Below, in pieces: positions 1 to 6,992 of a stretch of DNA of 18,609 nucleotides; the first letter of the stretch is position 1; each line of letters starts with the position of its first letter. The notes beneath the pieces are model-generated. The model saw only the letters and a program-made list of their open reading frames with translations, made no database searches and was not told where the DNA came from. The translations under genes and the position numbers were made by a program. Source of the DNA: Collinsella sp. (GTDB lineage: Bacteria > Actinomycetota > Coriobacteriia > Coriobacteriales > Coriobacteriaceae); contig DXLP01000039.1 of assembly GCA_019414645.1 (NCBI GenBank), positions 1-18,609 on the forward strand. The letters are read 5' to 3'.

Positions 1-25
1 GCCCGTGGGTTATACCCTAAGAGCA

Positions 26-48
26 AACCACCCTTTTTAAGGGTGGTT
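26..48. terminator. Hairpin, possible intrinsic terminator at left edge
   Basis: A perfect 10-base-pair stem (26-35 with 39-48) closes on a three-base loop and contains CCACCC and GGGTGG. Both sides have only a broken T-run (CTGATTTT on plus, TTTGCTCTT on minus), so the direction is unclear. No gene inside the window uses it obviously. It most likely ends transcription of a gene lying to the left of the window. A weaker GGGT/ACCC hairpin sits just before it at 7-17. Confidence 0.5.
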
Positions 49-447
49 CTGATTTTGGCGATTACTCAAACAATTCGAGGTTCATTGTACAGGTAATCGG
101 GTTGAGGAGAAATGGGGGCATACAGCGGCTCTCAGAGCGCCTGCCGCACTTCCCCGCCATTACCTTTGCGGCATCCTCGTATGGAGTCCATCCTGGTTGG
201 CGTTTTGTTGTAACCGCTCACTTGTCCACAGATCAAGTGAACTGCTGGAATAAATACAGCGACACACTAGTTCGTTACAGTCGCCATATCTGCGTAAATC
301 GCCGCGATAAATACAGCCTGTACTCGTCTGTATACCAGCTACGCGTATGTAGATTCATGTCGCGTTAATAAATCGGCTCAAGCGCGTGCAAAACGCGCAA
401 GTAACCGCAAAAAGCGATTATCGCGCAGGTAGATTTTTGGCACCCTG
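49..447. other. Gene-free stretch, no recognised gene
   Basis: This interval has no frame that looks like a conserved protein and no recognised RNA family. It is less GC-rich than the neighbouring genes. Visible items are two copies of ATAAATACAGC (250-260 and 307-317), a 6-base-pair hairpin GCGCGT/ACGCGC (382-398), and the small palindrome GCGATTATCGC (414-424). There is also a single TTGTCCACA nonamer (222-230), which matches the actinobacterial DnaA-box consensus and may be chance. A plus-strand ATG at 112 follows GAGGAG but opens only 33 codons. Confidence 0.5.
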
Positions 448-477
448 TTGCTTAATCAAAATTAAGCAATTGCTTAA
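448..477. repeat. Three-part TTGCTTAA inverted-repeat array
   Basis: Three copies of one half-site occur in alternating orientation: TTGCTTAA (448-455), TTAAGCAA (462-469) and TTGCTTAA (470-477). The first two form a 9-base-pair hairpin with a four-base loop. The last two form the perfect 16-base palindrome TTAAGCAATTGCTTAA. The two direct copies are 22 bases apart, about two helical turns. The array could be an operator, a backup terminator behind tRNA-Pro, or a recombination site; the sequence alone does not decide. Confidence 0.6.
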
Positions 478-510
478 AACAAAAAAGGTCAGGCACTAGG
501 TGCCTGACCT
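478..510 (-). terminator. Intrinsic terminator of tRNA-Pro
   Basis: An 11-base-pair perfect stem, AGGTCAGGCAC with GTGCCTGACCT (486-496 with 500-510), has a three-base loop. On the minus strand it is followed by TTTTTT and then GTTTT. It begins 10 bases beyond the tRNA-Pro 3' end, so it is a textbook Rho-independent terminator. It probably also ends the long minus-strand gene cluster, because no terminator is seen between coaBC and the tRNA. Confidence 0.9.
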
Positions 511-519
511 ACAAACTTC

Positions 520-596
<77 letters not shown>

Positions 597-638
597 AAGC
601 TTTTGTTTGTTGCTCTGCTCTCGCTCGCAACAGGGAGT

Positions 639-668
639 ATAATAACCCGAAACTTTGCCCTTGCGCAA
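639..668 (-). promoter_or_regulatory. Candidate promoter of tRNA-Pro
   Basis: The minus strand has TTGCGC (668-663), an 18-base spacer and TATTAT (644-639). It is placed to give a leader of roughly 35 bases before the tRNA 5' end. The -35 lies within 15 bases of the coaBC stop codon, so the tRNA can be transcribed on its own or by read-through from the gene cluster. The assignment rests only on similarity to sigma-70-type boxes. Confidence 0.5.
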
Positions 669-676
669 GAACTTTT

Positions 677-1894
677 TTAAATATTTTGAAGCAAGTCCAA
701 AATTGTATCTGCGAGCTGGGGTTTTGTTAGTACGGGAAGTTCTTGCGTACCCGCTGTGCTCACGATCCAGGCCTTGTTGGTATCGGTTCCAAAACCCGAA
801 TCGGCACGCGAGACATCGTTGGCGATAATGGCATCGCAACCCTTGCGGGCGAGCTTGCGCTGCGCGTACTCCACGACGTTATCGGTCTCGGCCGCAAAGC
901 CGATTACACAGCGCTCTTCCTTTTGGCGCGAGAGCTCGGCCAAGATATCGACTGTCTCGACCAGTTCGATGCGATCCAGGCGCTCGTTGGCCTTTTTGAG
1001 CTTATGGTCGGCAGGGGCCGCGGGCGTGTAGTCGGCGACGGCGGCCGCACAAATGGCCGCATCGGCCGTCTGGAAGGCTTTCAGCGCCGCCTGCAGCATC
1101 TCTGCGGCGGTTTGCACGCGCACGCACTCCAAGCCGTGGGGAACATCGAGCGATGTCGGGCCCAACACAAGCGTGACCGCAGCACCGCGGCGAGCGGCCT
1201 CCCCCGCCAGGGAGATGCCCATCTTGCCCGACGACCGGTTGCCGATGAAGCGCACAGGGTCGATCGGTTCGTGCGTGGGGCCGGCAGTGATTACGATGCG
1301 CTTGCCCGCCAGGTCTTGCGGGACGGGGTTCAGCACCTCGCAGACGGCCTCGACGATGTCCTCGGACTCGCTCATGCGTCCCGTGTCCACGTCGCCGCAG
1401 GCAAGGTAGCCGTTACCGGGTCCCACCACATGGACGCCACGGTCGCGCAATGTGGCCATATTGGCCTGCGTGGCCGGCGCCTTCCACATGCCATTGTTCA
1501 TGGCCGGAGCGATCACGATGGGTCGCGGCGTGGCAAGCAGCGTGGTGGAGATGAGGTCATCGGCGATACCGCTTGCCATCTTAGCGATGATATTGGCCGT
1601 CGCGGGCGCCACGACCACCAAGTCGGGCTCCTGCGCCAACGAAATGTGGTGGATGGGGTCGGAGGGATCGTCGAATAGGCCCACGGCAACGGACTCGTTT
1701 GTGAGCGCACGGAAGGTAAGTGGTCCCACAAACTCGGTGGCATGCTCGCTCATGACGACCTTGACGCGTGCACCGCGCTTTTGCAGCAGGCGCACGATAT
1801 TGCACGACTTATAGGCGGCGATCCCGCCGGTAATGCCCAGCAGGATCGTTTTTCCCTCAAGTTGCATTGAATTGTTGGGTGCCGCCGTCATCAT
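677..1894 (-). CDS. coaBC: Bifunctional phosphopantothenoylcysteine decarboxylase / phosphopantothenate-cysteine ligase
   Basis: This enzyme carries out two steps of coenzyme A synthesis: joining cysteine to 4'-phosphopantothenate and decarboxylating the product to 4'-phosphopantetheine. The CoaC flavoprotein half covers about residues 12-190. It shows GITGGIAAYKS near 20, the catalytic HHIS histidine (82/83), PAMNNGMW (130-137) and the active-site cysteine in ACGDVDTGRM (Cys166). The CoaB half begins near 197, with ITAGPTHEPIDPVRFI and NRSSGKMG (202-225), then AAVADYTP and KLKK. The length of 405 residues is normal for the fused form. The start ATG directly follows the stop codon of the zinc-ribbon gene, and AAGGAAG inside that gene serves as ribosome-binding site. 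A second ATG follows immediately and is an alternative start. It is the last protein gene of the cluster. Confidence 0.97.
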   Translation of the reverse strand: MMTAAPNNSMQLEGKTILLGITGGIAAYKSCNIVRLLQKRGARVKVVMSEHATEFVGPLTFRALTNESVAVGLFDDPSDPIHHISLAQEPDLVVVAPATANIIAKMASGIADDLISTTLLATPRPIVIAPAMNNGMWKAPATQANMATLRDRGVHVVGPGNGYLACGDVDTGRMSESEDIVEAVCEVLNPVPQDLAGKRIVITAGPTHEPIDPVRFIGNRSSGKMGISLAGEAARRGAAVTLVLGPTSLDVPHGLECVRVQTAAEMLQAALKAFQTADAAICAAAVADYTPAAPADHKLKKANERLDRIELVETVDILAELSRQKEERCVIGFAAETDNVVEYAQRKLARKGCDAIIANDVSRADSGFGTDTNKAWIVSTAGTQELPVLTKPQLADTILDLLQNI

Positions 1895-2614
1895 TTAGGC
1901 TTCCTTGCTGGGAAGCACCAGCAGACGGTGGCAATACGGGCAGTGCGCGATCTCGCTACCGTCGTGGTTGAGGTCGCTCATGGACGATGCCTGCAGTGCG
2001 GTGTGGCAGATGGTGGGAATGTTGCCCTTGATGGTCTCGACGGCCAGGCCGCGGAACTGCTTGAGCAGGCGCTCGTAGTCGGTGAGCACGTCGGTCGGCA
2101 GCGTGGCAGCCAGCGCAGTGCGCTCCTTGGTGGCGGCGTCAATCTGTGCCTGGAGGTCGGCGGCCTTGGCGCGGGCGGCCTTGGTGTCGGCCTTCACGCC
2201 TTCCTCAAACTTGGCGATGATGGCCTGCGCGCGAGCCTCGCGGTCGAGCGCCTCCTTGTGGGCGATGACGACGTCCTTGCGGGTATGCTCGATCTTGTCC
2301 AGACGCTTGGCCAGGGTGGCGAGCTCGTTCTCCAGGTCCTGAACCTCGCGGTAGTCAGAGCCGTCAACGTGACGCTTCTTGGCGGCCTCGATGGCGTTAT
2401 TGGTCTGGATCTCGGTAGTGTTGAGGTCGTCGAGCTCAATGTCCAGATCCTTGCGCTGGGCGTAGAGCTTGGTCATCTCGGACTTGAGCTTAACGTAGGT
2501 CTTGCGCTTGGAAGCGAGCTCCTTGAGCTCCGGCATATTGGCAAGTTCGCTCTTGTTGCGGGCGAGCTCCAAATCGATCTGTTGCAGCTTGAGTAGCGTA
2601 GCGCCGGCGCTCAT
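1895..2614 (-). CDS. Coiled-coil protein with C-terminal zinc-ribbon-like domain (CT398/DUF164 type)
   Basis: The 239-residue protein is a long, charged, heptad-rich helix (about 5-170) followed by a short C-terminal metal-binding region. This architecture is typical of the bacterial C4-type zinc ribbon family, whose biochemical role is poorly known. The visible ligands are Cys203-His204 and Cys225/Cys228 (HCPYCHRLL). The family usually has CxxC in the first knuckle, and here only one of those cysteines is present. I chose the ATG at 2614 because AGGAGAG lies five bases upstream and the ATG overlaps the previous stop as ATGA. A longer in-frame start at 2650 would run back into the Nif3-like gene. 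The ATGA overlap suggests translational coupling to that gene. Confidence 0.85.
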   Translation of the reverse strand: MSAGATLLKLQQIDLELARNKSELANMPELKELASKRKTYVKLKSEMTKLYAQRKDLDIELDDLNTTEIQTNNAIEAAKKRHVDGSDYREVQDLENELATLAKRLDKIEHTRKDVVIAHKEALDREARAQAIIAKFEEGVKADTKAARAKAADLQAQIDAATKERTALAATLPTDVLTDYERLLKQFRGLAVETIKGNIPTICHTALQASSMSDLNHDGSEIAHCPYCHRLLVLPSKEA

Positions 2615-3420
2615 AAGTTCTCTCCTTTTGTCACAGTCCACCATTGGCAAGGGTTCAGTATTTTAATCGCATGACGGGGGTCGATCCCGGCATCAACTGC
2701 AGAGTTCATCAATATATCAACGAACGGCTCCTCGGAGCGGTCGTGGCCGAGCAAGATCACCGGCAGCCCGCGTAAAGCAAGGTCTTGCGTCACGTGGTAT
2801 CCCGCCTCGCCCGTCACGACAACGTCCGCGCCCGCGGCGATGGCGAGCTCTCCAAAGTCGCCCAGGGAGCCGCCCAAAATGGCGACGGTGCGGCACGGGC
2901 GATCGGCTTCGCCCCACACACGCGGGTCGCTGCCGAAGGCCGTGGCAGCACGGGTGGCAAGATCGCGCAGGCTGCAGGGGTCGTTGAGTGTCGCGAGTGC
3001 GCCCAGACCGGTGGCCTCGGGGTCGTCCAAGTGCTCCAGTGAGCTCACGGGTGTGGCACCCAGCAGCTCGCTCAGGCAGACGCGGGCTTCGTGCGACCGG
3101 TCCAGGTTAGTGTGGAGCGAGATAATGCTCACGCCGCAACGCGCTGCCTCGTAGAGCGCCGCGCTGCATTGGGGGCGTGCGGAATCCGACGGACAAAACG
3201 CCTCGGGCGCCTTGATATAGATGGGATGATGCGTCAGCAGCATGTTGGCGCCGGCTTCTTGGGCGCGGCGAACATTAGTCTCGGTCGCATCGAGCGCGCA
3301 GGCGACGCAGGTAATCTCCGCGGCAGGGTTGCCGACGGAGAGTCCTACATGGTCCCAACTCTCGGCATCGGTCTCGGGATAGCGTGCCAGCAGCGCGCGC
3401 TCAAGCTCGGCGACGATCAT
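2611..3420 (-). CDS. Nif3-like dinuclear metal centre protein (DUF34 family)
   Basis: This 269-residue protein has the family's hallmark blocks: WDHVGLSVG (22-30), LTHHPIY (62-68), SLHTNLD (101-107), GEAGYH (204-209) and GHDRSEEP (225-232). The histidines, aspartate and glutamate of these blocks bind two metal ions in characterised family members, which form ring-shaped hexamers. The cellular function is unsettled; GTP cyclohydrolase-type and cofactor-damage roles have been proposed for the family. The start ATG overlaps the stop codon of the cysteine desulfurase gene as ATGA, and the downstream gene overlaps in the same way. The pairing with a zinc-ribbon coiled-coil gene is common in bacteria and is often conserved with this family. 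Confidence 0.93.
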   Translation of the reverse strand: MIVAELERALLARYPETDAESWDHVGLSVGNPAAEITCVACALDATETNVRRAQEAGANMLLTHHPIYIKAPEAFCPSDSARPQCSAALYEAARCGVSIISLHTNLDRSHEARVCLSELLGATPVSSLEHLDDPEATGLGALATLNDPCSLRDLATRAATAFGSDPRVWGEADRPCRTVAILGGSLGDFGELAIAAGADVVVTGEAGYHVTQDLALRGLPVILLGHDRSEEPFVDILMNSAVDAGIDPRHAIKILNPCQWWTVTKGENL

Positions 3421-4595
3421 GCGGCACCCACGATCGAGAGCAGCGTCTGGGCAAACTCGTCCAGGTCGGCTGGGTTCACGCGGTCATCGAAAGAAATGCG
3501 CAGTGCACCCAGGGCCTGTTCGCGGCCAATACCCATGGCGCTGAGCACATGGCTCGGGTCCATGCTTCCGCTCGAGCAGGCAGATCCGGCCGAAACCTCA
3601 AAGCCAGCGGCATCGAGTTTGATGATGAGCTCCTCGGAATCCATGCCGTCAATGTAGATCGACACCATGCCGGGCAGACGGTCAGCCTGCGTGTAGTCGC
3701 CCATGGTGGCGTGGATGCGCGGGTGGGCCGTAAGCGTGGCGTAGAGCTTGTCGGAAAGGCCTTGCAGCGTCGCGCGCTCCTGAGCCACGTTGGGTGCCAG
3801 TGTGCTGGCAGCAGCGGCAAAGGCAAGCTGCGTGCGCAGGTCCTGCGTACCGGCACGACGTCCTGCCTCCTGTCCTCCGCCAAAGATGCGGGGACGCAGC
3901 GGCGTGCGGGTCTTTACGTAGAGCGCGCCGGAGGCTACGGGGCCGCCAATCTTGTGCGCAGCGACGGACATGGCATCGACGGCCAGTTCGGAGACATCGA
4001 GCGGAATATGCAGATAGCCCTGGATGGCATCGGTATGGAACAAGGCGCCCGCAGCGTGTGCGGCTGCGGCAAGCTCGCGAATGGGCTGTACCACGCCGGT
4101 CTCGTTGTTGGCGATCATAATGCTCACGAGTGCCACGTCATCACCAAGCAGCTCGACAAGCGCGGCAGGCTCAATGTAGCCAGAACGGCAGGGCTGCACC
4201 AGGTCGACGGTAAAGCCGGCGGCACGCAGCAGCGGCAGGTTGTCCAGAATCGAATCGTGCTCGATGGCCGAAACGATTACACGATCGCGCTTGCGATCGC
4301 GCTGACGAGCGCCCTCGGCAAGTCCGAGGAGCGCCAGCTGGTTTGCTTCGGTACCGCCGTTGGTCAAGATAACCTCGGACGGACGGACGCGTGCGCCAAA
4401 GCTACGGGCGATCTCGCGACGGGCGATTTCCAGACGTGCGTCGGCCTTGCGGCCAAGCGAGTGCAGCGAGTTGGGGTTGACGCCGGCAAGCTCGCTGTCG
4501 TCGTACTCGCGCTGCGCAAGGAGCGCCTCGGCGCGCATGGGCGTCGAGGCGGCATAGTCAAGATTCACGGGTATGCGGTTTTGACCTGCGGTCAT
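3417..4595 (-). CDS. Cysteine desulfurase, NifS/IscS family
   Basis: This PLP-dependent enzyme takes sulfur from cysteine as a persulfide for iron-sulfur clusters, thiolated tRNA or other sulfur acceptors. The 392-residue protein shows LDYAASTP (12-19), TNGGTEAN (78-85), SAIEHDSI with the ring-stacking His113, HTDAIQ (187-192), the PLP lysine Lys215 in AAHKIGGP and the persulfide cysteine Cys340 in SAGSACSSGS. The active-site loop after Cys340 is compact. Which acceptor it serves cannot be read here, since no iscU, sufU, thiI or mnmA is in the window. GGAGG lies 11 bases before the ATG, slightly far but usable. It follows rpe after six bases and overlaps the Nif3-like gene by four bases. IspH and the radical SAM protein of this cluster both need iron-sulfur clusters. 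Confidence 0.96.
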   Translation of the reverse strand: MTAGQNRIPVNLDYAASTPMRAEALLAQREYDDSELAGVNPNSLHSLGRKADARLEIARREIARSFGARVRPSEVILTNGGTEANQLALLGLAEGARQRDRKRDRVIVSAIEHDSILDNLPLLRAAGFTVDLVQPCRSGYIEPAALVELLGDDVALVSIMIANNETGVVQPIRELAAAAHAAGALFHTDAIQGYLHIPLDVSELAVDAMSVAAHKIGGPVASGALYVKTRTPLRPRIFGGGQEAGRRAGTQDLRTQLAFAAAASTLAPNVAQERATLQGLSDKLYATLTAHPRIHATMGDYTQADRLPGMVSIYIDGMDSEELIIKLDAAGFEVSAGSACSSGSMDPSHVLSAMGIGREQALGALRISFDDRVNPADLDEFAQTLLSIVGAA

Positions 4596-4601
4596 AAGGG
4601 T

Positions 4602-5273
4602 TTATGCCTCCTGTGCGGCCTCGTTGCCCAGCTTTTGCAGCAGCGCAACCTCGGCGGCGGGATCTTCGGACTTAAATACGGCAGAGCCGGCTACGAGCAC
4701 GTTGGCGCCGGCCTTGACGACCTCGGCGATGTTCTTGGAAGAGATGCCGCCGTCGACCTCGATGAGGGGCGAAACGCCGTGGCGCTCGCACATGGCCTTG
4801 AGCTCGTGGATCTTTGCGATGGTGCCCGGGATAAAGCTCTGGCCGCCAAAGCCGGGGTTCACGCTCATCAGCAGCACCATATCGACGACGTCAATGATGC
4901 TCTCGAGTACGCAGACGGGCGTGGCGGGGTTGAGCACCACGCCGGCCTTGACGCCGCGTTGCTGCAGATGGGTGAGCGTGCGGTGCAGGTGCGTGGAAGC
5001 CTCGTAGTGCACGGTGATCATGTCGGCACCGGCATCGGCGTACCAATCGATGGTCTCGTCGGGGTTTGACACCATCAGGTGCGCATCGACCGGCACGTCG
5101 GTGGAGCGCTTGACGGCCTTGAGGATGTCAACGCCAAAGGTGAGGTTGCCGGTAAAGTGACCGTCCATAACGTCGAAATGCACGTAGTCGGCGCCTGCGA
5201 TCTTGTCGAGCTCGCCCTTGAGGTTGGCCATGTCGGCCGAAAGGACGGACGGAGCGATTTTGATGGAACCCAT
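4602..5273 (-). CDS. rpe: Ribulose-phosphate 3-epimerase
   Basis: This cytosolic TIM-barrel enzyme interconverts ribulose 5-phosphate and xylulose 5-phosphate in the pentose phosphate pathway. The 223 residues match the usual length. Conserved blocks are PSVLSAD (8-14), VHFDVMDGHF with metal ligands His32 and Asp34, DAHLMV with His65, VNPGFGGQ (138-145) and EVDGGIS with the catalytic Asp174. The phosphate-binding region near VAGSAVF closes the barrel. The start is preceded by AGAAAGG, a modest ribosome-binding site. It sits 18 bases after gpsA and six before the cysteine desulfurase gene, so it is part of the same run. Confidence 0.97.
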   Translation of the reverse strand: MGSIKIAPSVLSADMANLKGELDKIAGADYVHFDVMDGHFTGNLTFGVDILKAVKRSTDVPVDAHLMVSNPDETIDWYADAGADMITVHYEASTHLHRTLTHLQQRGVKAGVVLNPATPVCVLESIIDVVDMVLLMSVNPGFGGQSFIPGTIAKIHELKAMCERHGVSPLIEVDGGISSKNIAEVVKAGANVLVAGSAVFKSEDPAAEVALLQKLGNEAAQEA

Positions 5274-5291
5274 GGTAGAAGCCTTTCTGCG

Positions 5292-6299
5292 CTAGTCGGT
5301 GAGTCCGTAGAACTCTTGGGAGGGGACGCGGTCGGTGAGAATCTCGAGCGCCCTATCCAAAGTAACACCGTTGTAGAGCGTTTGCTCCACGGCAAAGGTG
5401 AGCGGAATGTCTACGCCCAGTGAACGGGCAAGCTCGCTGACGCTGCGGGCCGCGACGGCGCCCTCGACCACCATATGCGTGCGCGTCTGATACTCGTCGA
5501 GCGATACGCCGTGGGCAAATTCGTAGCCAAAGGTGCGGTTGCGCGAATGCTCCGAGGTGCAGGTGGCAATGAGGTCGCCCATGCCGGCGAGTCCCATGCA
5601 GGTCATAGCTTGACCGCCGCGGGCGTGCACCAGTCGGCTGATCTCTGCTAGGCCGCGCGTCATGATAAGGGCAAGCGTGTTGTCGCCCGCACCGGTGCCG
5701 GCGGAGATGCCGCATACGATCGCGATGACATTTTTCATGGCGCCGCAGACCTCGACACCGGTCATGTCTTGCGACAGATAAATGCGGAAGGCCGTGGACA
5801 GGAGCAGGTCCTTAAAGGTCTCCCCTATCTGCGGATCTTTGCTGGCGATGACGGCGGCAGAAAGCCCGCCGCGGCAGATCTCCTCGGCATGGTTGGGGCC
5901 CGAGAGCGCCGCCACGCGCGCCTCGTTGCCGATCTCGCTGGCGATGACCTCGCTCATGAGCAGGTCGGACTCGGGCTCAATGCCCTTGGTGAGGCAGAGC
6001 ACCGGGGTATTGGCTGCGATAAAGGGCGCGGCCTGGTGGCACACGCTGCGAAGGTGCGTCGAAGGAACGGCGAAGATGATGGCCTCGGCGCCGTCGAGCG
6101 CCTGTACCAGGTCCGTGGTGGCGACGACGTTGCCGGGCAGCTCGTAGCTCATCAAATACCGGGGGTTGCGGTGCTCGCCATTGATGCCGGCGGCCGTCTG
6201 CTCGCTGTGGGCCCACATGGTCACGCGCTCGGCTCGCGCGGCGGCAAGGCCGGCGACGGCGGTTCCCCAGGAGCCGGAGCCAATCAGCGCAACATTCAT
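5292..6299 (-). CDS. gpsA: Glycerol-3-phosphate dehydrogenase [NAD(P)+]
   Basis: The enzyme reduces dihydroxyacetone phosphate to sn-glycerol 3-phosphate, the backbone of phospholipids. The 335-residue protein starts with the Rossmann motif IGSGSWGTA (6-14). It continues with LTKGIEP, SGPNHAEE, the catalytic lysine in GAMKNV, GISAGTGAGDN and AGMGDL followed by the SRNRTFG block. All are expected for GpsA. GGAGAG lies four bases before the ATG. It lies nine bases downstream of plsY, whose product consumes glycerol 3-phosphate, so the two steps are neighbours in both pathway and DNA. Confidence 0.98.
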   Translation of the reverse strand: MNVALIGSGSWGTAVAGLAAARAERVTMWAHSEQTAAGINGEHRNPRYLMSYELPGNVVATTDLVQALDGAEAIIFAVPSTHLRSVCHQAAPFIAANTPVLCLTKGIEPESDLLMSEVIASEIGNEARVAALSGPNHAEEICRGGLSAAVIASKDPQIGETFKDLLLSTAFRIYLSQDMTGVEVCGAMKNVIAIVCGISAGTGAGDNTLALIMTRGLAEISRLVHARGGQAMTCMGLAGMGDLIATCTSEHSRNRTFGYEFAHGVSLDEYQTRTHMVVEGAVAARSVSELARSLGVDIPLTFAVEQTLYNGVTLDRALEILTDRVPSQEFYGLTD

Positions 6300-6308
6300 G
6301 ACTCTCTC

Positions 6309-6992
6309 CTACTTATCGTCGGGCTCGGTGACGCGCTTGGTAAACGAGAGCTTGGACTCCTTACCGGTCATGAGCTTTTTGATGTTCGCACGATGGGCCC
6401 ACACCACGGTGATGCCGATCATCGCCATGCAAAACTTAAGTCCCAGGCTGCTGTACGGAAAGACCGCGCAGGCAGCGATGGGAAGACCGATGGCAGCGGC
6501 AAGCGAGCCCACCGACACAAACTTGGTGATGGCGACGGCCACGATAAACATGCCCAGCAGCGACAGGCCAATAGGCCAGTACCAGGCGAGGATGACACCC
6601 AGACCAACTGCGATACCCTTGCCGCCGTGGAAGTTGAGGTAAGGCGAGAAGATGTGGCCCCACACGGCTGCCAGGCAGATGACGCCGAGCATCCAGTCGC
6701 CAGCGGCGCCGGGGGCCATAATGCTCGGCGGAAATCCATAGCCCACGCTCGCGATGAGCGGACGCGCGATAAGGACGCAAATGGCGCCCTTAAGGCAGTC
6801 GAGCAGCAGCGTGAGCGCGGCCACCTTGGGGCCGGCCACACGCAGGGCGTTGGTGGTGCCGATGTTGCCGGAGCCCGCCTTGCGAATGTCGGTGTGGTTG
6901 AACACGCGGCCCAAGATCAGGCCAAACGGAATCGCCCCGATAAAGAACGAGATCACGGCGCAGATGGCGGTCAGAAGAATCGGATTATGCAT
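6309..6992 (-). CDS. plsY: Acyl-phosphate:glycerol-3-phosphate acyltransferase
   Basis: This integral membrane enzyme moves an acyl group from acyl phosphate to glycerol 3-phosphate, making lysophosphatidic acid. The three catalytic loops are clear: GSGNIGTTNALR, FHGGKGIAVGLG and ITKFVSVGSLAA. Several hydrophobic helices separate them. I set the start at the ATG at 6992 (protein begins MHNPILL, 227 residues) because AAGGAG is seven bases upstream and family members start this way. An in-frame start at 7040 would add a basic stretch inside der. The gene overlaps the end of der by eight bases. The charged C-terminal tail is probably cytosolic. Confidence 0.97.
   Translation of the reverse strand: MHNPILLTAICAVISFFIGAIPFGLILGRVFNHTDIRKAGSGNIGTTNALRVAGPKVAALTLLLDCLKGAICVLIARPLIASVGYGFPPSIMAPGAAGDWMLGVICLAAVWGHIFSPYLNFHGGKGIAVGLGVILAWYWPIGLSLLGMFIVAVAITKFVSVGSLAAAIGLPIAACAVFPYSSLGLKFCMAMIGITVVWAHRANIKKLMTGKESKLSFTKRVTEPDDK

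Noticed and set aside
222..230. TTGTCCACA as evidence of a replication origin
   Set aside because: There is only one box, with no cluster, no dnaA or dnaN gene and no AT-rich unwinding region. A single nonamer match is plausible by chance.
102..368. An 88-codon plus-strand frame beginning with TTG, and a 33-codon frame from the ATG at 112
   Set aside because: Both have poor composition and no recognisable motif. The GAGGAG is only two bases from the ATG and overlaps the start of the longer frame. I cannot support either as a gene.
60..480. tmRNA, RNase P RNA, SRP RNA or 6S RNA in the left spacer
   Set aside because: None of the conserved sequence blocks of these RNAs could be found on either strand.
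3384..5069. A 561-codon plus-strand frame across the cysteine desulfurase and rpe genes
   Set aside because: It spans two well-supported minus-strand genes, has no domain and no ribosome-binding site.
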